Positions 51,725 to 61,419 of a DNA stretch of 64,000 bases are shown here, one piece after another (position 1 is the stretch's first letter; each line of letters begins with the position of its first letter). The notes below the pieces were generated by a model that was not told where the DNA came from, did no database searches, and saw only the letters and a list, made by a program, of their open reading frames with translations. The position numbers and the translations under genes are program-made. Source of the DNA: Sphaerothrix gracilis (GTDB taxonomy: Bacteria > Cyanobacteriota > Cyanobacteriia > Phormidesmidales > Phormidesmidaceae); NCBI RefSeq assembly GCF_030405905.1, contig NZ_JASATW010000015.1:1-64000 (forward strand). Reading direction: 5' to 3'.

Positions 51725-53011
51725 TTAGGAAGGGGAAGGGGAAACTGAAGAGGGGGAATCCAGACTGTCAATTTCTAGCTCATCTTGAATAGCCTCGGCC
51801 AGTAATTTTTCGGGCAAAGGCCGCAGAGGATTACCGGAACCCACGTACTTCTCTACCAGCGTGAGTAGCTCGTGGGCCCCGAAAGGCTTAGTCAAGTAAT
51901 CAGTGGCTCCCGACATCCCAGCTCGGACGCGATCAATGAATCCGTTTTTGCCTGTCAGCATCACAATGGGCGTTTGCCTAAAGGCAGCAGACTGACGCAG
52001 CATAGCGCACAGCTCGTATCCTTCTAGCTCTGGCATAGCGATATCGCAGAGAATCAAATCGGGATTGAGCTGAAACAGCAGGCTGAGAGCCTTAAGCGGA
52101 TTGCCGATGGAAGTTACCTCGTAGCCGCTGCTATCTAAAATTTGCTCAATAGTCTGGCGCACTGCCATTCCATCGTCTATACAGACAATGCGGGGGACGG
52201 CACTTTCTTGCCAAACTTCTACTTCTAATGCCGAATGGGCGGCTGGAGCGGCTGAGGCCGCAGCGTCAGCGGTCATCTGGATCAGCCCCTTTTGAATATA
52301 GGGGTAGATAGCTCTGGTCACGGTTAATAGATCGCGACCTAGGTAGCGAGAAATTTGCCGTAGAGAGGTTTGGCCGTCCATCCACTTGGTCAATCGACCA
52401 AAAGCAGCCGATGGCATCATGCTCTGCAACTGCTGAGGTTCTAGGATGACTGGACACTGCTGCGGCGACTGAATGTAGGAATGAAACTGTTTCCACTCCT
52501 GAATTTGCTTCATGGTCTTGACCACCAGCGGCTCGATTTCCAGGGTCATGAGCTGGGGGCTGAGGGCTGAACTTAGCTTGAAGACAAAGCCACCCTGATG
52601 CAGGCTGAGCAGATCGAACAGGGTTTCATGCACCATGCTCTGCAAAATAGCGCGTCCCTGATCAGGTGAAAGGACGTGCCGCTCCAGCAGAGTCCAAAGG
52701 TAGCCGTACTCTGGGGAGTTGAAAGAGGCGATCGCAGAAACAACGGTGGTATCTAAAGAATCATCAAGCCGATAGGCGTGCAGGTAGTCCCTCAACCGAT
52801 TCAGGTTGCCGCTGGTGTCGCCAGCATAGACAATTTGACCGTTAAGGAAAAACATCAGCCAAGCTTGAGCCAGAGGAGCAGGCCGCTCAGACCCCTTTGC
52901 AGAGTAAGCTGATGAACGATAGGCTTCGACATAAAGCTCCCCTGTCCGCTGCCCCAGTTCAATGAGCTGCAGAATACTTCGGATATCAATTTCGCTGAGC
53001 TGACCCTGCAT
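51725..53011 (-). CDS. PatA-type response regulator (DUF4388 plus receiver)
   Basis: A 428-residue protein, the first gene of the minus-strand chemosensory operon. Residues 1-230 have the DUF4388 opening MQGQLSEIDIRSILQLIELGQRTGELYVEA and GQIVYAGDTSGN, then a winged-helix-like helical part (RLTKWMDGQTSLRQISRYLGRDLLTVTRAI). Residues 270-390 are a receiver with Asp in DLILCDIAMPELEGYEL, and Lys in TDYLTKPFGAHELL. The C-terminus is Ser/Pro-rich. The architecture is that of cyanobacterial PatA/PixG/PilG regulators of pilus motility. A 219-base gap separates it from CheY. Confidence 0.88.
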   Translation of the reverse strand: MQGQLSEIDIRSILQLIELGQRTGELYVEAYRSSAYSAKGSERPAPLAQAWLMFFLNGQIVYAGDTSGNLNRLRDYLHAYRLDDSLDTTVVSAIASFNSPEYGYLWTLLERHVLSPDQGRAILQSMVHETLFDLLSLHQGGFVFKLSSALSPQLMTLEIEPLVVKTMKQIQEWKQFHSYIQSPQQCPVILEPQQLQSMMPSAAFGRLTKWMDGQTSLRQISRYLGRDLLTVTRAIYPYIQKGLIQMTADAAASAAPAAHSALEVEVWQESAVPRIVCIDDGMAVRQTIEQILDSSGYEVTSIGNPLKALSLLFQLNPDLILCDIAMPELEGYELCAMLRQSAAFRQTPIVMLTGKNGFIDRVRAGMSGATDYLTKPFGAHELLTLVEKYVGSGNPLRPLPEKLLAEAIQDELEIDSLDSPSSVSPSPS

Positions 53012-53646
53012 ATTTTATTGACGTGCAGATGTATAGCAATATTATCTAATACGCAAGATAAAGCTAGACAGGCATTACGGTCAGATTAGCCTACAAGAGT
53101 GAAAAATATCGGTCTTAGCTCACTCAAAACTGACTCAGACTAATATCAATTTGACCCATAGCAGCCCCCATCCCAGGAGGAGTTAGCTTTACGACAAGAA
53201 AAGGTTGCCCTTAGCAAAATGCAGACCAGAAAAAGTTTAAAATCTCTGCTAATACAGATTTGGGCGATCGCTAGCCATTTTAGAGAATATGGGGATAGGA
53301 TAGATGACCAAAGCCGCACTGCTCTTTGGCACAGTTCAAGCCCCTATCTCTATATAGTTAGGGATAAGCTAGGAGCAGTTCAAGCACTAAGCCCTCAATA
53401 GCCTGAGTGTTTAGCCACTACGACCGACCTCAGCAACTCAAAACCGCTGAAACGGGTTACAACGTGAATTATGGCCTTGAAGCGATGTGCTTTTTGAGCA
53501 AATCTGTGTCAAGCCTTCATACAGCTACTAGACCTATTTAGAATCTTTAAGGGAAGTTAGGTAAATATCTGTCACTGTTATGGATAAGCATAGGCAGGGT
53601 AGATATTCCATCCGGGTACAGAGACAGAAAAAAGAGGACGATCAGC
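53012..53646. promoter_or_regulatory. Divergent promoter region between the pil/tax operon and hmpF
   Basis: This 635-base gap separates two oppositely transcribed motility units. I see no certain promoter boxes. A frame of 60 codons at 53219-53401 (plus strand) has no ribosome site and no family resemblance, and is not called. The hmpF start is preceded by AGAGGACG. Confidence 0.45.
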
Positions 53647-55404
53647 GTGCTGTATCTAGCTGAAGTACAGAGAAAGAGCGGATTTATGGGCAGCGGTAAA
53701 GCAGAGTTTAAGCTGCTTGCCTGTCAGCGAGGCGAGCAAAGCTGGAGCGCAGTGCCCGGAGAAGAAATAGTAGCGGCTCCAGATGATGCTGGCTACGGCG
53801 CGGGCGCGCTAGTCATGGTCGATCTGAGCAACAACCGTCAGGTACAGCGGCACTCTGAGGCAGGCCGGCAGCTCGTGACCATCCTGCAGAACTTCTCTAA
53901 CTTAAGCAAAAAATTTAAGACTCAGGAAGAAGAGATTGAGCAGTGGAAGCAGTCGCTCACGTTTCAAAGTCAAGAGCTAAATCGCCGCGAGATGGAGATA
54001 GAAGCTCGGCAAGAACAGGTGGAGCAAGCTGAGGCAGACGTTGAGCAAATTGAGTCTCAGCGGCAAGAAGTGGAAGCCTCTCGCGGTGAAGTCGATCGCA
54101 TCCGCGAAGAGCTAGAGCGCAAAACCCAGGAGCTTGATGGGGCTTGGGCACACCTCAATGGTGAGATGCGACGCTTGGAAGAGCGTCAGGCTGAAATGCA
54201 GCCAGGAGGGCTTGGAGAAGCTGAAATGCAGCAGCTTCAGGATGCCCTGAACCGGCTTACCGGCGCGATCGCGCCGACCGAATCCCTACGGGAACAGCTC
54301 AATGCGGCCTTTGAGCGGGTTGAGCAGCAGCAGGGACAGCTCAGCGAATCCTGGCAGACACTAGAGCAGCAGCAGGAAACGGCCCAGCAGCAGCAGAGCG
54401 AGGTTGAACAAGCAGCTCAGACTATTCACGAACGCTGGCAGCGCTGGCATGAGGCCAATGGTGCTTTAGCCACCAGTCGGGCAGAGCTGAAAAAGTTTCA
54501 GGAAAGCCTAGATCTCAAGCAGCAGCAGGCAAAAGCCTTGTCTGATCAGCTTCAAGATCAAAGCAGTCTCTATCAGCAAATTTATCAGCTGCTCAATACC
54601 TCCGATAAAGTTCGCTTGGGCAATAAAGTCGATATGGCGGCCCTAGAAGCGATGCCGCTGGAAGCGTTAGAAACGCTGGTAAGCGAGCTAGATAGAGATC
54701 TAGAAAAGGTTTCCCGCTTCGTCAGCGATCAGGAAGAAGAGCTAGATTTACAGCAGCAGGCCGTCAATGAGCTGAAATCTAGGATGGAGCAGGTCAGCGA
54801 ATTTGATCGGCTACAGCTAGAGACTGAGCTAGACGAAGAGCAAGATCGCTATCGCATGTTAAATGAAACCCTCATTGGGCAGCGGCGAAACCTGCTGGAG
54901 CGACAGGAAGTTCTCAGTCAGCACCAGGCATTGCTCAAACGCCGTCAGGGTATCAGCACCGAAGAGACACCCACGGTGCCAGTTGATCTAGAGCCTGTTT
55001 TGAACCAAATTGAGACGCTACGGCAGAAAACCACAGAGGATCTACAAGCGCTCGAAGAGGAGACAAAGCAGCTACAGGCAAAAATTGCTGAACTCAAACA
55101 GCAGATTGAGCAGCAAACCCAGGATCAATCCTCTCAGCGCGAGGAAATTCAGCAGTTAGAGACTCAGCTACAGGAAAAACGCGGTGAGGTTTCTAGACTA
55201 TTGGGTCGGCTAGAACTGCGTGAAGAACTCCTACAGCCAGTTCAGGATCAGCTCAATGCTGTCAAACAGGGGCTTGAAACGCTCTCAACTCAAGTTGGGC
55301 AATTTCAAGAAGCCAATGACTACCAGCTACAGGCGATCGCTGAAATGCGGCAAACTATTCATAGCGTCGCAGGCGAACAATCGCCTGAAATGGCGGCTTC
55401 ATAG
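53647..55404 (+). CDS. hmpF: Pilus motility taxis protein HmpF
   Basis: A 585-residue coiled-coil protein from a GTG start. The N-terminal 85 residues (MLYLAEVQRKSGFMGSGKAE, KLLACQRGEQSWSAVPGEE, ...VMVDLSNNRQVQRHSEAGRQLVTIL) are characteristic of HmpF, a filament-polarity or motility factor for type IV pili in Nostoc and a pilus-taxis factor in Synechocystis. The rest is heptad-rich Gln/Glu coiled coil. It is divergent from the chemosensory operon, which supports the pilus-motility role. AGAGGA precedes the GTG. The 71-residue gene downstream follows in 13 bases. Confidence 0.88.
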   Translation: MLYLAEVQRKSGFMGSGKAEFKLLACQRGEQSWSAVPGEEIVAAPDDAGYGAGALVMVDLSNNRQVQRHSEAGRQLVTILQNFSNLSKKFKTQEEEIEQWKQSLTFQSQELNRREMEIEARQEQVEQAEADVEQIESQRQEVEASRGEVDRIREELERKTQELDGAWAHLNGEMRRLEERQAEMQPGGLGEAEMQQLQDALNRLTGAIAPTESLREQLNAAFERVEQQQGQLSESWQTLEQQQETAQQQQSEVEQAAQTIHERWQRWHEANGALATSRAELKKFQESLDLKQQQAKALSDQLQDQSSLYQQIYQLLNTSDKVRLGNKVDMAALEAMPLEALETLVSELDRDLEKVSRFVSDQEEELDLQQQAVNELKSRMEQVSEFDRLQLETELDEEQDRYRMLNETLIGQRRNLLERQEVLSQHQALLKRRQGISTEETPTVPVDLEPVLNQIETLRQKTTEDLQALEEETKQLQAKIAELKQQIEQQTQDQSSQREEIQQLETQLQEKRGEVSRLLGRLELREELLQPVQDQLNAVKQGLETLSTQVGQFQEANDYQLQAIAEMRQTIHSVAGEQSPEMAAS

Positions 55405-55417
55405 CTAAGAAATCGGA

Positions 55418-55633
55418 ATGACTAAAACTATCTGGATCAACGAGCAAATCGATCCCTGCGGTATCGTTTACTCCTGCATTGCCTGCTACGACGAAGCGCA
55501 AGCACGCGAATGTCATACGACCTTTGAGCAAGATTTAACCGAAGATCAGCGGCTAGAGGGCTGGACGGCCTGCCTGCGCACCGTAGAGTCTTGGGATGAT
55601 GTTCCTGTGACAGCTTTAAAGATCAGCTACTAG
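55418..55633 (+). CDS. Small cyanobacterial protein of unknown function
   Basis: A 71-residue protein, MTKTIWINEQIDPCGIVYSC continuing IACYDEAQARECHTTFEQDLTED, with four Cys (near residues 14, 20, 23 and 32) and a Trp-rich end GWTACLRTVESWDDVPVTALKISY. The Cys spacing does not match a zinc ribbon I know. It is 13 bases after hmpF and probably co-transcribed. Not recognised otherwise. Confidence 0.6.
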   Translation: MTKTIWINEQIDPCGIVYSCIACYDEAQARECHTTFEQDLTEDQRLEGWTACLRTVESWDDVPVTALKISY

Positions 55634-55667
55634 AGGCAATTGTGGATACCCTGCCTTGGGCCAACGC

Positions 55668-56141
55668 TTACGATAGCGCTACCGCTACGCCTAGCTCATC
55701 TTGCAGCCAGTTCACTACCTGCTGACGTTCCCCTGGAGTAAGAAAGAATTTGCCCGTCGAGCGCAGACGCTCATCCATCGCCTCTCGATCCGCCAGGGTG
55801 AACAGTTCTGCTGTGGTGCCAATTTTGCAGAGGATGTCGTCTCGTCCCTGCTGATCCAGATTGGCATACTGATAGTGAACTAGCTGACGGCTCAGCAAAT
55901 CAATATTGTAGTTTTCTGCCGCCAGTCTTTGTTTTCGCTCGGCGGAAATGCCGTCGCCAGTCGCTAGGCTGACATAATCGGTATCCAGCATATCTAGATG
56001 GACAATTTTAGGCTGTTGGCTCACAAGCAAAGATTCCTGATGTAGATCCAGTCGTCGAAGGGGTTGCCTAGTCGCGTCTTCTTGTACAGGATAGACAGCC
56101 ACATTGTCAGTTAGGCTAGAACCCTCAGCCTTTTTTAACAA
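55668..56141 (-). CDS. Hypothetical protein
   Basis: A 157-residue protein of no recognised family. It is polar and helical: QPLRRLDLHQESLLVSQQPK, then GISAERKQRLAAENYNIDLLS and LFTLADREAMDERLRSTGKF. There is no signal peptide or membrane helix. The only outer start is a TTG at 56141; a GTG in TDNVAVYP would shorten it by 13 residues. It is convergent with the small gene after hmpF and 60 bases from the lipoprotein gene. Confidence 0.5.
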   Translation of the reverse strand: MLKKAEGSSLTDNVAVYPVQEDATRQPLRRLDLHQESLLVSQQPKIVHLDMLDTDYVSLATGDGISAERKQRLAAENYNIDLLSRQLVHYQYANLDQQGRDDILCKIGTTAELFTLADREAMDERLRSTGKFFLTPGERQQVVNWLQDELGVAVALS

Positions 56142-56201
56142 ACAGCCCTCGCATCTAGGGGAACACCTAGCTGGGATGTCCCTCTAGATGATTAAGTTAG
56201 C

Positions 56202-56816
56202 TTACTCAGCACTTTCAGGCTCAGGGGGGGCCGGCACCTCACCTTCTGTACCCCCTTCAGCAGGCTCTATAGGCGTCGCAGCGCCGCAGTAAGTATTGAC
56301 TTCGTTGATGATTTCAGATTCGGTTTGAGAAAGCTGCTCGATCTGGTTAACGGCTTCAACGGTCTGTTGTTGAGAAGCCTCAATGCTAGCGGGAAGCTCT
56401 GCTTCAGACTCCACAGCGACCACAAGCTCCATAGCGCCACTAGCTTGCTCTAGAGCATCGCTGAAACCCTGCACTACAGTGGCATACTCGTCTCGGAACT
56501 GAACCAGCGTTTCGTCATTGAGATCGGTTTGTTCTAAGTCAGTGACTAATCCGTCTAAGTTAGTCACCACTTTGTCGACAGCGGTTGTATACTGCCCGGC
56601 AGCCGATTTAATATCTTCCAGGTTTTGTACGGAGGCCGCATTGCTGCTGAAACTTTGAATTTCCGTCTCAAACTCTTGCATAAAGCCCTGGGTTTGGTTG
56701 ACAACCTCAGCGAGCCGATTGCATTGCGTTACTTTGGAACCACCACAACCAGCCAACGTAAAGGCGATCGCGATGCCCGCTGGAACCATTCGAGCGCGGG
56801 GGCGAATCTGCAGCAT
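56202..56816 (-). CDS. Putative lipoprotein with helical-bundle body
   Basis: A 204-residue protein from ATG 56816 (MLQIRPRARMVPAGIAIAFT), chosen over an in-frame GTG because AAGGAG lies at a good distance before it. A lipobox, LAGC, marks the acylated Cys near residue 24. The mature part is helical and Gln/Glu/Ser-rich (VVNQTQGFMQEFETEIQSFSS, DNLVTDLEQTDLNDETLVQF) with a Pro/Glu tail. Anchoring in the outer or plasma membrane is expected. Function unknown. It is divergent from the large beta-helix protein gene across about 300 bases. Confidence 0.72.
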   Translation of the reverse strand: MLQIRPRARMVPAGIAIAFTLAGCGGSKVTQCNRLAEVVNQTQGFMQEFETEIQSFSSNAASVQNLEDIKSAAGQYTTAVDKVVTNLDGLVTDLEQTDLNDETLVQFRDEYATVVQGFSDALEQASGAMELVVAVESEAELPASIEASQQQTVEAVNQIEQLSQTESEIINEVNTYCGAATPIEPAEGGTEGEVPAPPEPESAE

Positions 56817-57122
56817 GAACACTCTCCTTAGGTGATGTTTTATCGCTCAGGCCGCGATCAACAGGATCGACAGCGAAAGCATGCAAAGCTTTATGGAAAA
56901 GCCGTAGCTCTTTTTTACTGCATCAAGCAATGATTATGAGTTTAGCCCGTCATCGTCATTTCAGCCGAGAGCAGTTTACTATCGTTAGGCCCGTGACTTC
57001 TTCACCTTTCAAAAGCTTTAAGAAGAATCCGTGATATTCACGATTATCTCGCCCGTCTATGGCTGTCTCAGGGTGTTCTATGGGAATTCTCTGCTAGAGC
57101 TTTTACTGATATCTAGGCCGTC
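56817..57122. promoter_or_regulatory. Divergent promoter region, lipoprotein gene / surface protein gene
   Basis: Of these 306 bases, the left end carries the Shine-Dalgarno sequence of the lipoprotein gene. No clear -10/-35 pair or hairpin was found, and no gene. Confidence 0.35.
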
Positions 57123-60074
57123 ATGCCCATCCGTTTACCTCTCTCAGCCCTGCGTCGCTGTCTCTATCTAAGCTGTCTTCTCGCTGTCATAGCACCGATC
57201 GCGCCAACTGCAGCTCAGACCCTAGAGCCGACAATAGACTTAGCGCAAGTAGATGAGCAAACTTCATCAGCCGCCACCGACTTACGGATTGATCCGCGCT
57301 GGCGGATCAATTACAACAGCGACAGCGGCGGATACAATGGCGGCTTTACCGGATTTGAAGGCTTCATTCCGCTCCTGCAAACGCCAGGGAGTCATCTTGT
57401 TTATTTAGTACCGAGAGTTAGCCTAGATGACGACGCTGAGCTAGGCGGTAGCCTGCTAGCGGGCTATCGCTTCTTGTCAGGCAGCACGCTGCTGGGAGGC
57501 TATGCCGGATTTGATTTTCGCGACACGGGGCGCAGCAGCTTTACCCAGTTTTCAGCCGGACTGGAAGCCTTCGGCGATGTTTGGGACGTTCACCTTAATA
57601 CCTATTTACCCCTTGGAGACAGGCGCAACCAGGTTGCAGGCAGCAGCAGCGCCAGCGGCGTTCCTACGAATCTCCGCTTTCAGGGCAACCAACTGGTGTT
57701 TGATCTAGGCAGTTTTAGCCAAGCTGAGGCCGCCCTGAGCGGCGTTGACTTTGAGGCCGGATTTCGCCTAATTGAACTACCGGCAGGCTGGGGCAATCTC
57801 TGGGCCTATTCCGGTCTGTACTACTACGGCGGCAATGAGTCAGACGACAGCTTAGGAGTACGGATGCGCCTAGACTACCGTCTACAGGAAAATCTGCGCT
57901 TTGGCCTGGGTGTGCAGAACGATGACTTATTCGGCACCAATGTTTTCTTCTCGGTCAATGCCAGTGTAGGTGGCCCAACCCAGCTCCCGGAGGCGGAAGC
58001 GGTCGATCCGGAGGCGCTGGTATGGGCTAGGGCCGCAGAAAGCCTGACCCGCAATCATTCAATTATTGTTGAGCAGCAAACTGAGCGTAGTTTACAGACC
58101 GATGTGGCTATTAACCCTGATACGCAGGAGGCTTACTTCTTTTTACACGTTACTCCCGGCGGCGGCGACGGTAGCGGCACCGTGGAGGATCCTCAAAACG
58201 CGATCGCCTCAGCTTTATTGACTGCTAATTCAGGCAACATTGTCTATGTGCGTCCTGGTGATACAGCGACTAATCCGCTCAGCGGCTTTACCATTCCAGC
58301 CGAAGTTCAGGTTCTCTCTAGCGGTGTGGAACAATCTCTGTCAATTCAGTCCTCTGGTAGCGTTATAACTGCGGTACTACCTGACTTTGGCGATCGCGGC
58401 ACCCTACCCCGCATTGAGAACGGCGTAACCCTCATTGGCGGCAACAATACGCTAGCGGGCTTTGATGTCTTCAATGGCCCCAGCGGCATCGTGGTCAATG
58501 GGGCTTCAGGCGCTATCCTGCGGGACAATCAGGTTTCAAACAACAGTGTCGTGGGCATTTCTCTAGAGAACTCAGATGGCGTGCAGGTTTTAAACAACAC
58601 GCTAGTCGATAATCGCTCAGGCATTGCGGTGACATCTGGCTCTGACGAAGCGATAATTCAGGGTAACCAAGTCTCACGCATCAACGACGCCGCTATTACG
58701 GTTCAAAATTCAAATGGCAGCACTATTCAACAAAATACGCTGCTCGACTCAAGACTGGGCATTGTTACCAATAATGGAGTTGGCTTGCGGATTCAGGAGA
58801 ATGAAATTTCACAGATTGGTGAAACGGCGATCGCGCTGCAGGCAGGTTCTCATCAAGCCACAATTGCTCAAAATACCATTTCAAATGCTCAGTCAGGCAT
58901 TGCGGTCAGCCAGTCTGACAGTCTGACTGTTCAAAACAACGAGATTTCTCAAATTGATTCTATTGCGATCGGCCTGAACACGGTAACGGCTGGTGTCATT
59001 CAGAATAACCAGCTCTTCAATGCGCAGCAGGGAGTTAATGCACTAGGTTCAGACAATTTATTGATACAGGATAATGAAATTTTCAATATCAGCGTTGCTC
59101 CTATTTCACTAACAGACTCTGACGGAGCCCTGATTCAGCGCAATCAAATTTCTAATTCCAGCAATGTCGGCATTGGCATTTTTGACACAGTCGGCGTTGA
59201 AATTGTAGACAACCAACTTAGCCAAATTGCCACCTTGGGGACGACCAATCCGGCCACGACTCTCCCAGCCGCTATTTACCTTAATCAGGTTACAGGGACA
59301 GCGAGTATCACAGGCAACACGGTCACCGGCACGTCTACAGGCAATGGCAATCCGAGCATTGAAGGTCAGGCAATTGCGGTGGGTAATGTGTCAGGTGATC
59401 TTGATTTGGCGATCGCAAATAATACTATTGGCGGCCCTAATCCCAGTGACAACAACGCTGGAGATGGCATTGTAGTCGTCATGGGCGGAACCGCTACTGG
59501 CACGATTGCTATTACTAATAATCAGATTGAAGGTAATGGCACTTCGTCACCGCTAGCTGGAGATGGGATTCAAGTAGCGGTTGAAGGTAACAATAATTTG
59601 GCTAGCTTAACCATTGCCAACAACACAATTACCAACAACGTTGATGACGGTATTGATCTGCGTGTAGGTACTATTCTGGCGGGCAATCCACAGCTGAGAG
59701 CCTCTATCACGAACAACACTATTCAGGGACACAGCAACGGACAAGGAATTAATATTCAAGCGCAGCAAAATGGCAGTACGGTTGTTAATGGCACCTCTCA
59801 AGCTGATGTGGCCATACAGAGCAATACGTTAAGCAACAATTCAACTGATGTGAGAGCGATCGCGTCGGGCAATAATCCATTCCCTATGCAGACGACGGCC
59901 AGTAGAGTCTGTTTAAGACTGCAAGACAACGTTCTGCAAGACAATTTTGCGTTAATTCAGCAGAATGAAGGCTTACTTCAGCTCGAACCACCAACCGGAA
60001 ATAGCAATAGCAACACTGTCACCATGACAGGCACAATCACTTCCGTGTCAGCTGCAACCTGTCAAACACCCTAA
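57123..60074 (+). CDS. Outer-membrane barrel plus right-handed beta-helix surface protein (inverse-autotransporter-like)
   Basis: A 983-residue exported protein. Signal peptide: LYLSCLLAVIAPIAPTAAQT, cleavage near residue 31. Residues about 55-285 are a Gly/aromatic beta-rich segment (GFTGFEGFIPLLQTPGSHLVYLVPRVS, GSLLAGYRFLSGSTLLGGYAGFDF, ...NLWAYSGLYYYGGNE) that looks like a membrane barrel of the intimin/invasin type. From about 340 to 960 there are many 20-24-residue Asn-rich coils with IxxNxI motifs (RDNQVSNNSVVGISLENSDGVQ), the pattern of a parallel beta-helix (NosD/pectate-lyase-like) passenger. That barrel-first order is the inverse autotransporter (type Ve) layout; adhesion is inferred. 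The barrel homology was not searched. Confidence 0.75.
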   Translation: MPIRLPLSALRRCLYLSCLLAVIAPIAPTAAQTLEPTIDLAQVDEQTSSAATDLRIDPRWRINYNSDSGGYNGGFTGFEGFIPLLQTPGSHLVYLVPRVSLDDDAELGGSLLAGYRFLSGSTLLGGYAGFDFRDTGRSSFTQFSAGLEAFGDVWDVHLNTYLPLGDRRNQVAGSSSASGVPTNLRFQGNQLVFDLGSFSQAEAALSGVDFEAGFRLIELPAGWGNLWAYSGLYYYGGNESDDSLGVRMRLDYRLQENLRFGLGVQNDDLFGTNVFFSVNASVGGPTQLPEAEAVDPEALVWARAAESLTRNHSIIVEQQTERSLQTDVAINPDTQEAYFFLHVTPGGGDGSGTVEDPQNAIASALLTANSGNIVYVRPGDTATNPLSGFTIPAEVQVLSSGVEQSLSIQSSGSVITAVLPDFGDRGTLPRIENGVTLIGGNNTLAGFDVFNGPSGIVVNGASGAILRDNQVSNNSVVGISLENSDGVQVLNNTLVDNRSGIAVTSGSDEAIIQGNQVSRINDAAITVQNSNGSTIQQNTLLDSRLGIVTNNGVGLRIQENEISQIGETAIALQAGSHQATIAQNTISNAQSGIAVSQSDSLTVQNNEISQIDSIAIGLNTVTAGVIQNNQLFNAQQGVNALGSDNLLIQDNEIFNISVAPISLTDSDGALIQRNQISNSSNVGIGIFDTVGVEIVDNQLSQIATLGTTNPATTLPAAIYLNQVTGTASITGNTVTGTSTGNGNPSIEGQAIAVGNVSGDLDLAIANNTIGGPNPSDNNAGDGIVVVMGGTATGTIAITNNQIEGNGTSSPLAGDGIQVAVEGNNNLASLTIANNTITNNVDDGIDLRVGTILAGNPQLRASITNNTIQGHSNGQGINIQAQQNGSTVVNGTSQADVAIQSNTLSNNSTDVRAIASGNNPFPMQTTASRVCLRLQDNVLQDNFALIQQNEGLLQLEPPTGNSNSNTVTMTGTITSVSAATCQTP

Positions 60075-60273
60075 GCCACTTTCCCTGACGCGTGAAATTA
60101 AGTCTTTTAGCGGTATTTGACGCCCAACTTGTCTAAAAGGCAGTTGCCTGCTGAGTGAGTGGGGTTTTCCGTAGGGGTTTTGGGCTAGCTGGAGGCGATC
60201 GTGGCCTGAGAATATCGTTACTCTAAAAGGAGGAAAGCTGTAAGAATCAAGCCGCATATTACTTAAAAGACTC

Positions 60274-61419
60274 ATGAAACGACGTTATTGGCTCGCCCTG
60301 GTGGGGGTTGTAGTAGGGGGAGCACTTCTTTCATTTCAACTGTTCAGCAGCCGCGACAGCGCTGTCTCAAGCTCAAGCATCAATACCGAAGACAGCGCCG
60401 TGGCCTATTTTGCCGGAGGCTGTTTTTGGTGTACTGAGGCCGATTTTGAGAAGCTAGAGGGGGTTTCGGAGGTCGTTTCTGGCTATATGGGCGGCACGGT
60501 AGAAAATCCGACCTATGGGCAAGTCTCTAGCCACACCACCGGCCACCGGGAGACAGTCGAGGTTTACTACGATCCCGACACGGTTGACTATCAGCAGCTC
60601 CTGGATGCTTTCTGGCGGATGCACGATCCGACAGATGCGGGGGGCTCCTTTGTGGATCGGGGCGAATCCTATACGTCGGCTATTTTCTACACCAATGAGC
60701 GGCAGGAGCAGTTGGCGGAAGGATCAAAAGCGGCGCTAGATGCCTCCGGTAAGTTTGAGGAACCGATCGCCACGGTGATTGAGCCAGCGGAAACTTTTTA
60801 TCCGGCTGAAGACTATCACCAGAACTACCACACGGAAAATTCTCTGCGCTATGGCTTCTATCGCAATGCTTCTGGGCGCGATCGCTTTATCGATCGGGTC
60901 TGGAAAGGGGACACGACGGTCTATCAGCTAGAGGAAAACGAAGCGCTGGAGGCGGCGCGGACTTCTTTCACAAAGCCGAGTGAGGCGGAGCTGAAGGAGA
61001 TGCTCACCGAGGAGCAGTATGCGGTGACGCAGGAGGATGCGACGGAGCGACCGTTTAAGAATGCCTATTGGGATAACAAAGAAGCGGGCATCTATGTGGA
61101 TGTAGTGTCGGGAGAGCCGCTGTTTTCGTCGTTGGATAAGTTTAAGTCGGGGACGGGCTGGCCTTCGTTTTCGCAGCCGCTGGAGCCGAGCAATATTGTT
61201 GAGGTGGAGGATCGTTCGTTCTTTATGGTGCGGACGGAGGTACGCAGCAAGCAGGCGGATTCGCATTTGGGCCATGTGTTTGAGGATGGGCCGGAGCCGA
61301 CGGGCCTACGTTACTGCATGAATTCGGCGGCGATGCGGTTTGTGCCGGTGGCGGATCTAGAGGCGGAGGGCTACGGTGAGTATTTGTCGCTGTTTGAGGG
61401 AGCAGAGGTGGAAGCGTAG
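60274..61419 (+). CDS. msrAB: Peptide methionine sulfoxide reductase MsrA-MsrB fusion, membrane-anchored
   Basis: A 381-residue enzyme that repairs oxidised methionine. Residues 1-24 are one hydrophobic anchor (YWLALVGVVVGGALLSF). MsrA (about 42-215) has catalytic Cys50 in GGCFWCTEADFEKLEG with conserved YMGG and AEDYHQNYH. MsrB (about 240-370) has GTGWPSF, SKQADSHLGHVFEDGP and the catalytic Cys348 in LRYCMNSAAMRF; the CxxC zinc-site pair of other MsrBs is replaced (GIYVDVVSGEPLF), so no zinc is expected. Cyanobacteria usually separate these activities. Its last codons and stop lie inside the first unit of the repeat array, and the coding end has unusual GC-rich codons. Confidence 0.9.
   Translation: MKRRYWLALVGVVVGGALLSFQLFSSRDSAVSSSSINTEDSAVAYFAGGCFWCTEADFEKLEGVSEVVSGYMGGTVENPTYGQVSSHTTGHRETVEVYYDPDTVDYQQLLDAFWRMHDPTDAGGSFVDRGESYTSAIFYTNERQEQLAEGSKAALDASGKFEEPIATVIEPAETFYPAEDYHQNYHTENSLRYGFYRNASGRDRFIDRVWKGDTTVYQLEENEALEAARTSFTKPSEAELKEMLTEEQYAVTQEDATERPFKNAYWDNKEAGIYVDVVSGEPLFSSLDKFKSGTGWPSFSQPLEPSNIVEVEDRSFFMVRTEVRSKQADSHLGHVFEDGPEPTGLRYCMNSAAMRFVPVADLEAEGYGEYLSLFEGAEVEA

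Noticed and set aside
53219..53401. 60-codon frame upstream of hmpF
   Set aside because: No ribosome site, no codon bias and location in a divergent promoter region.
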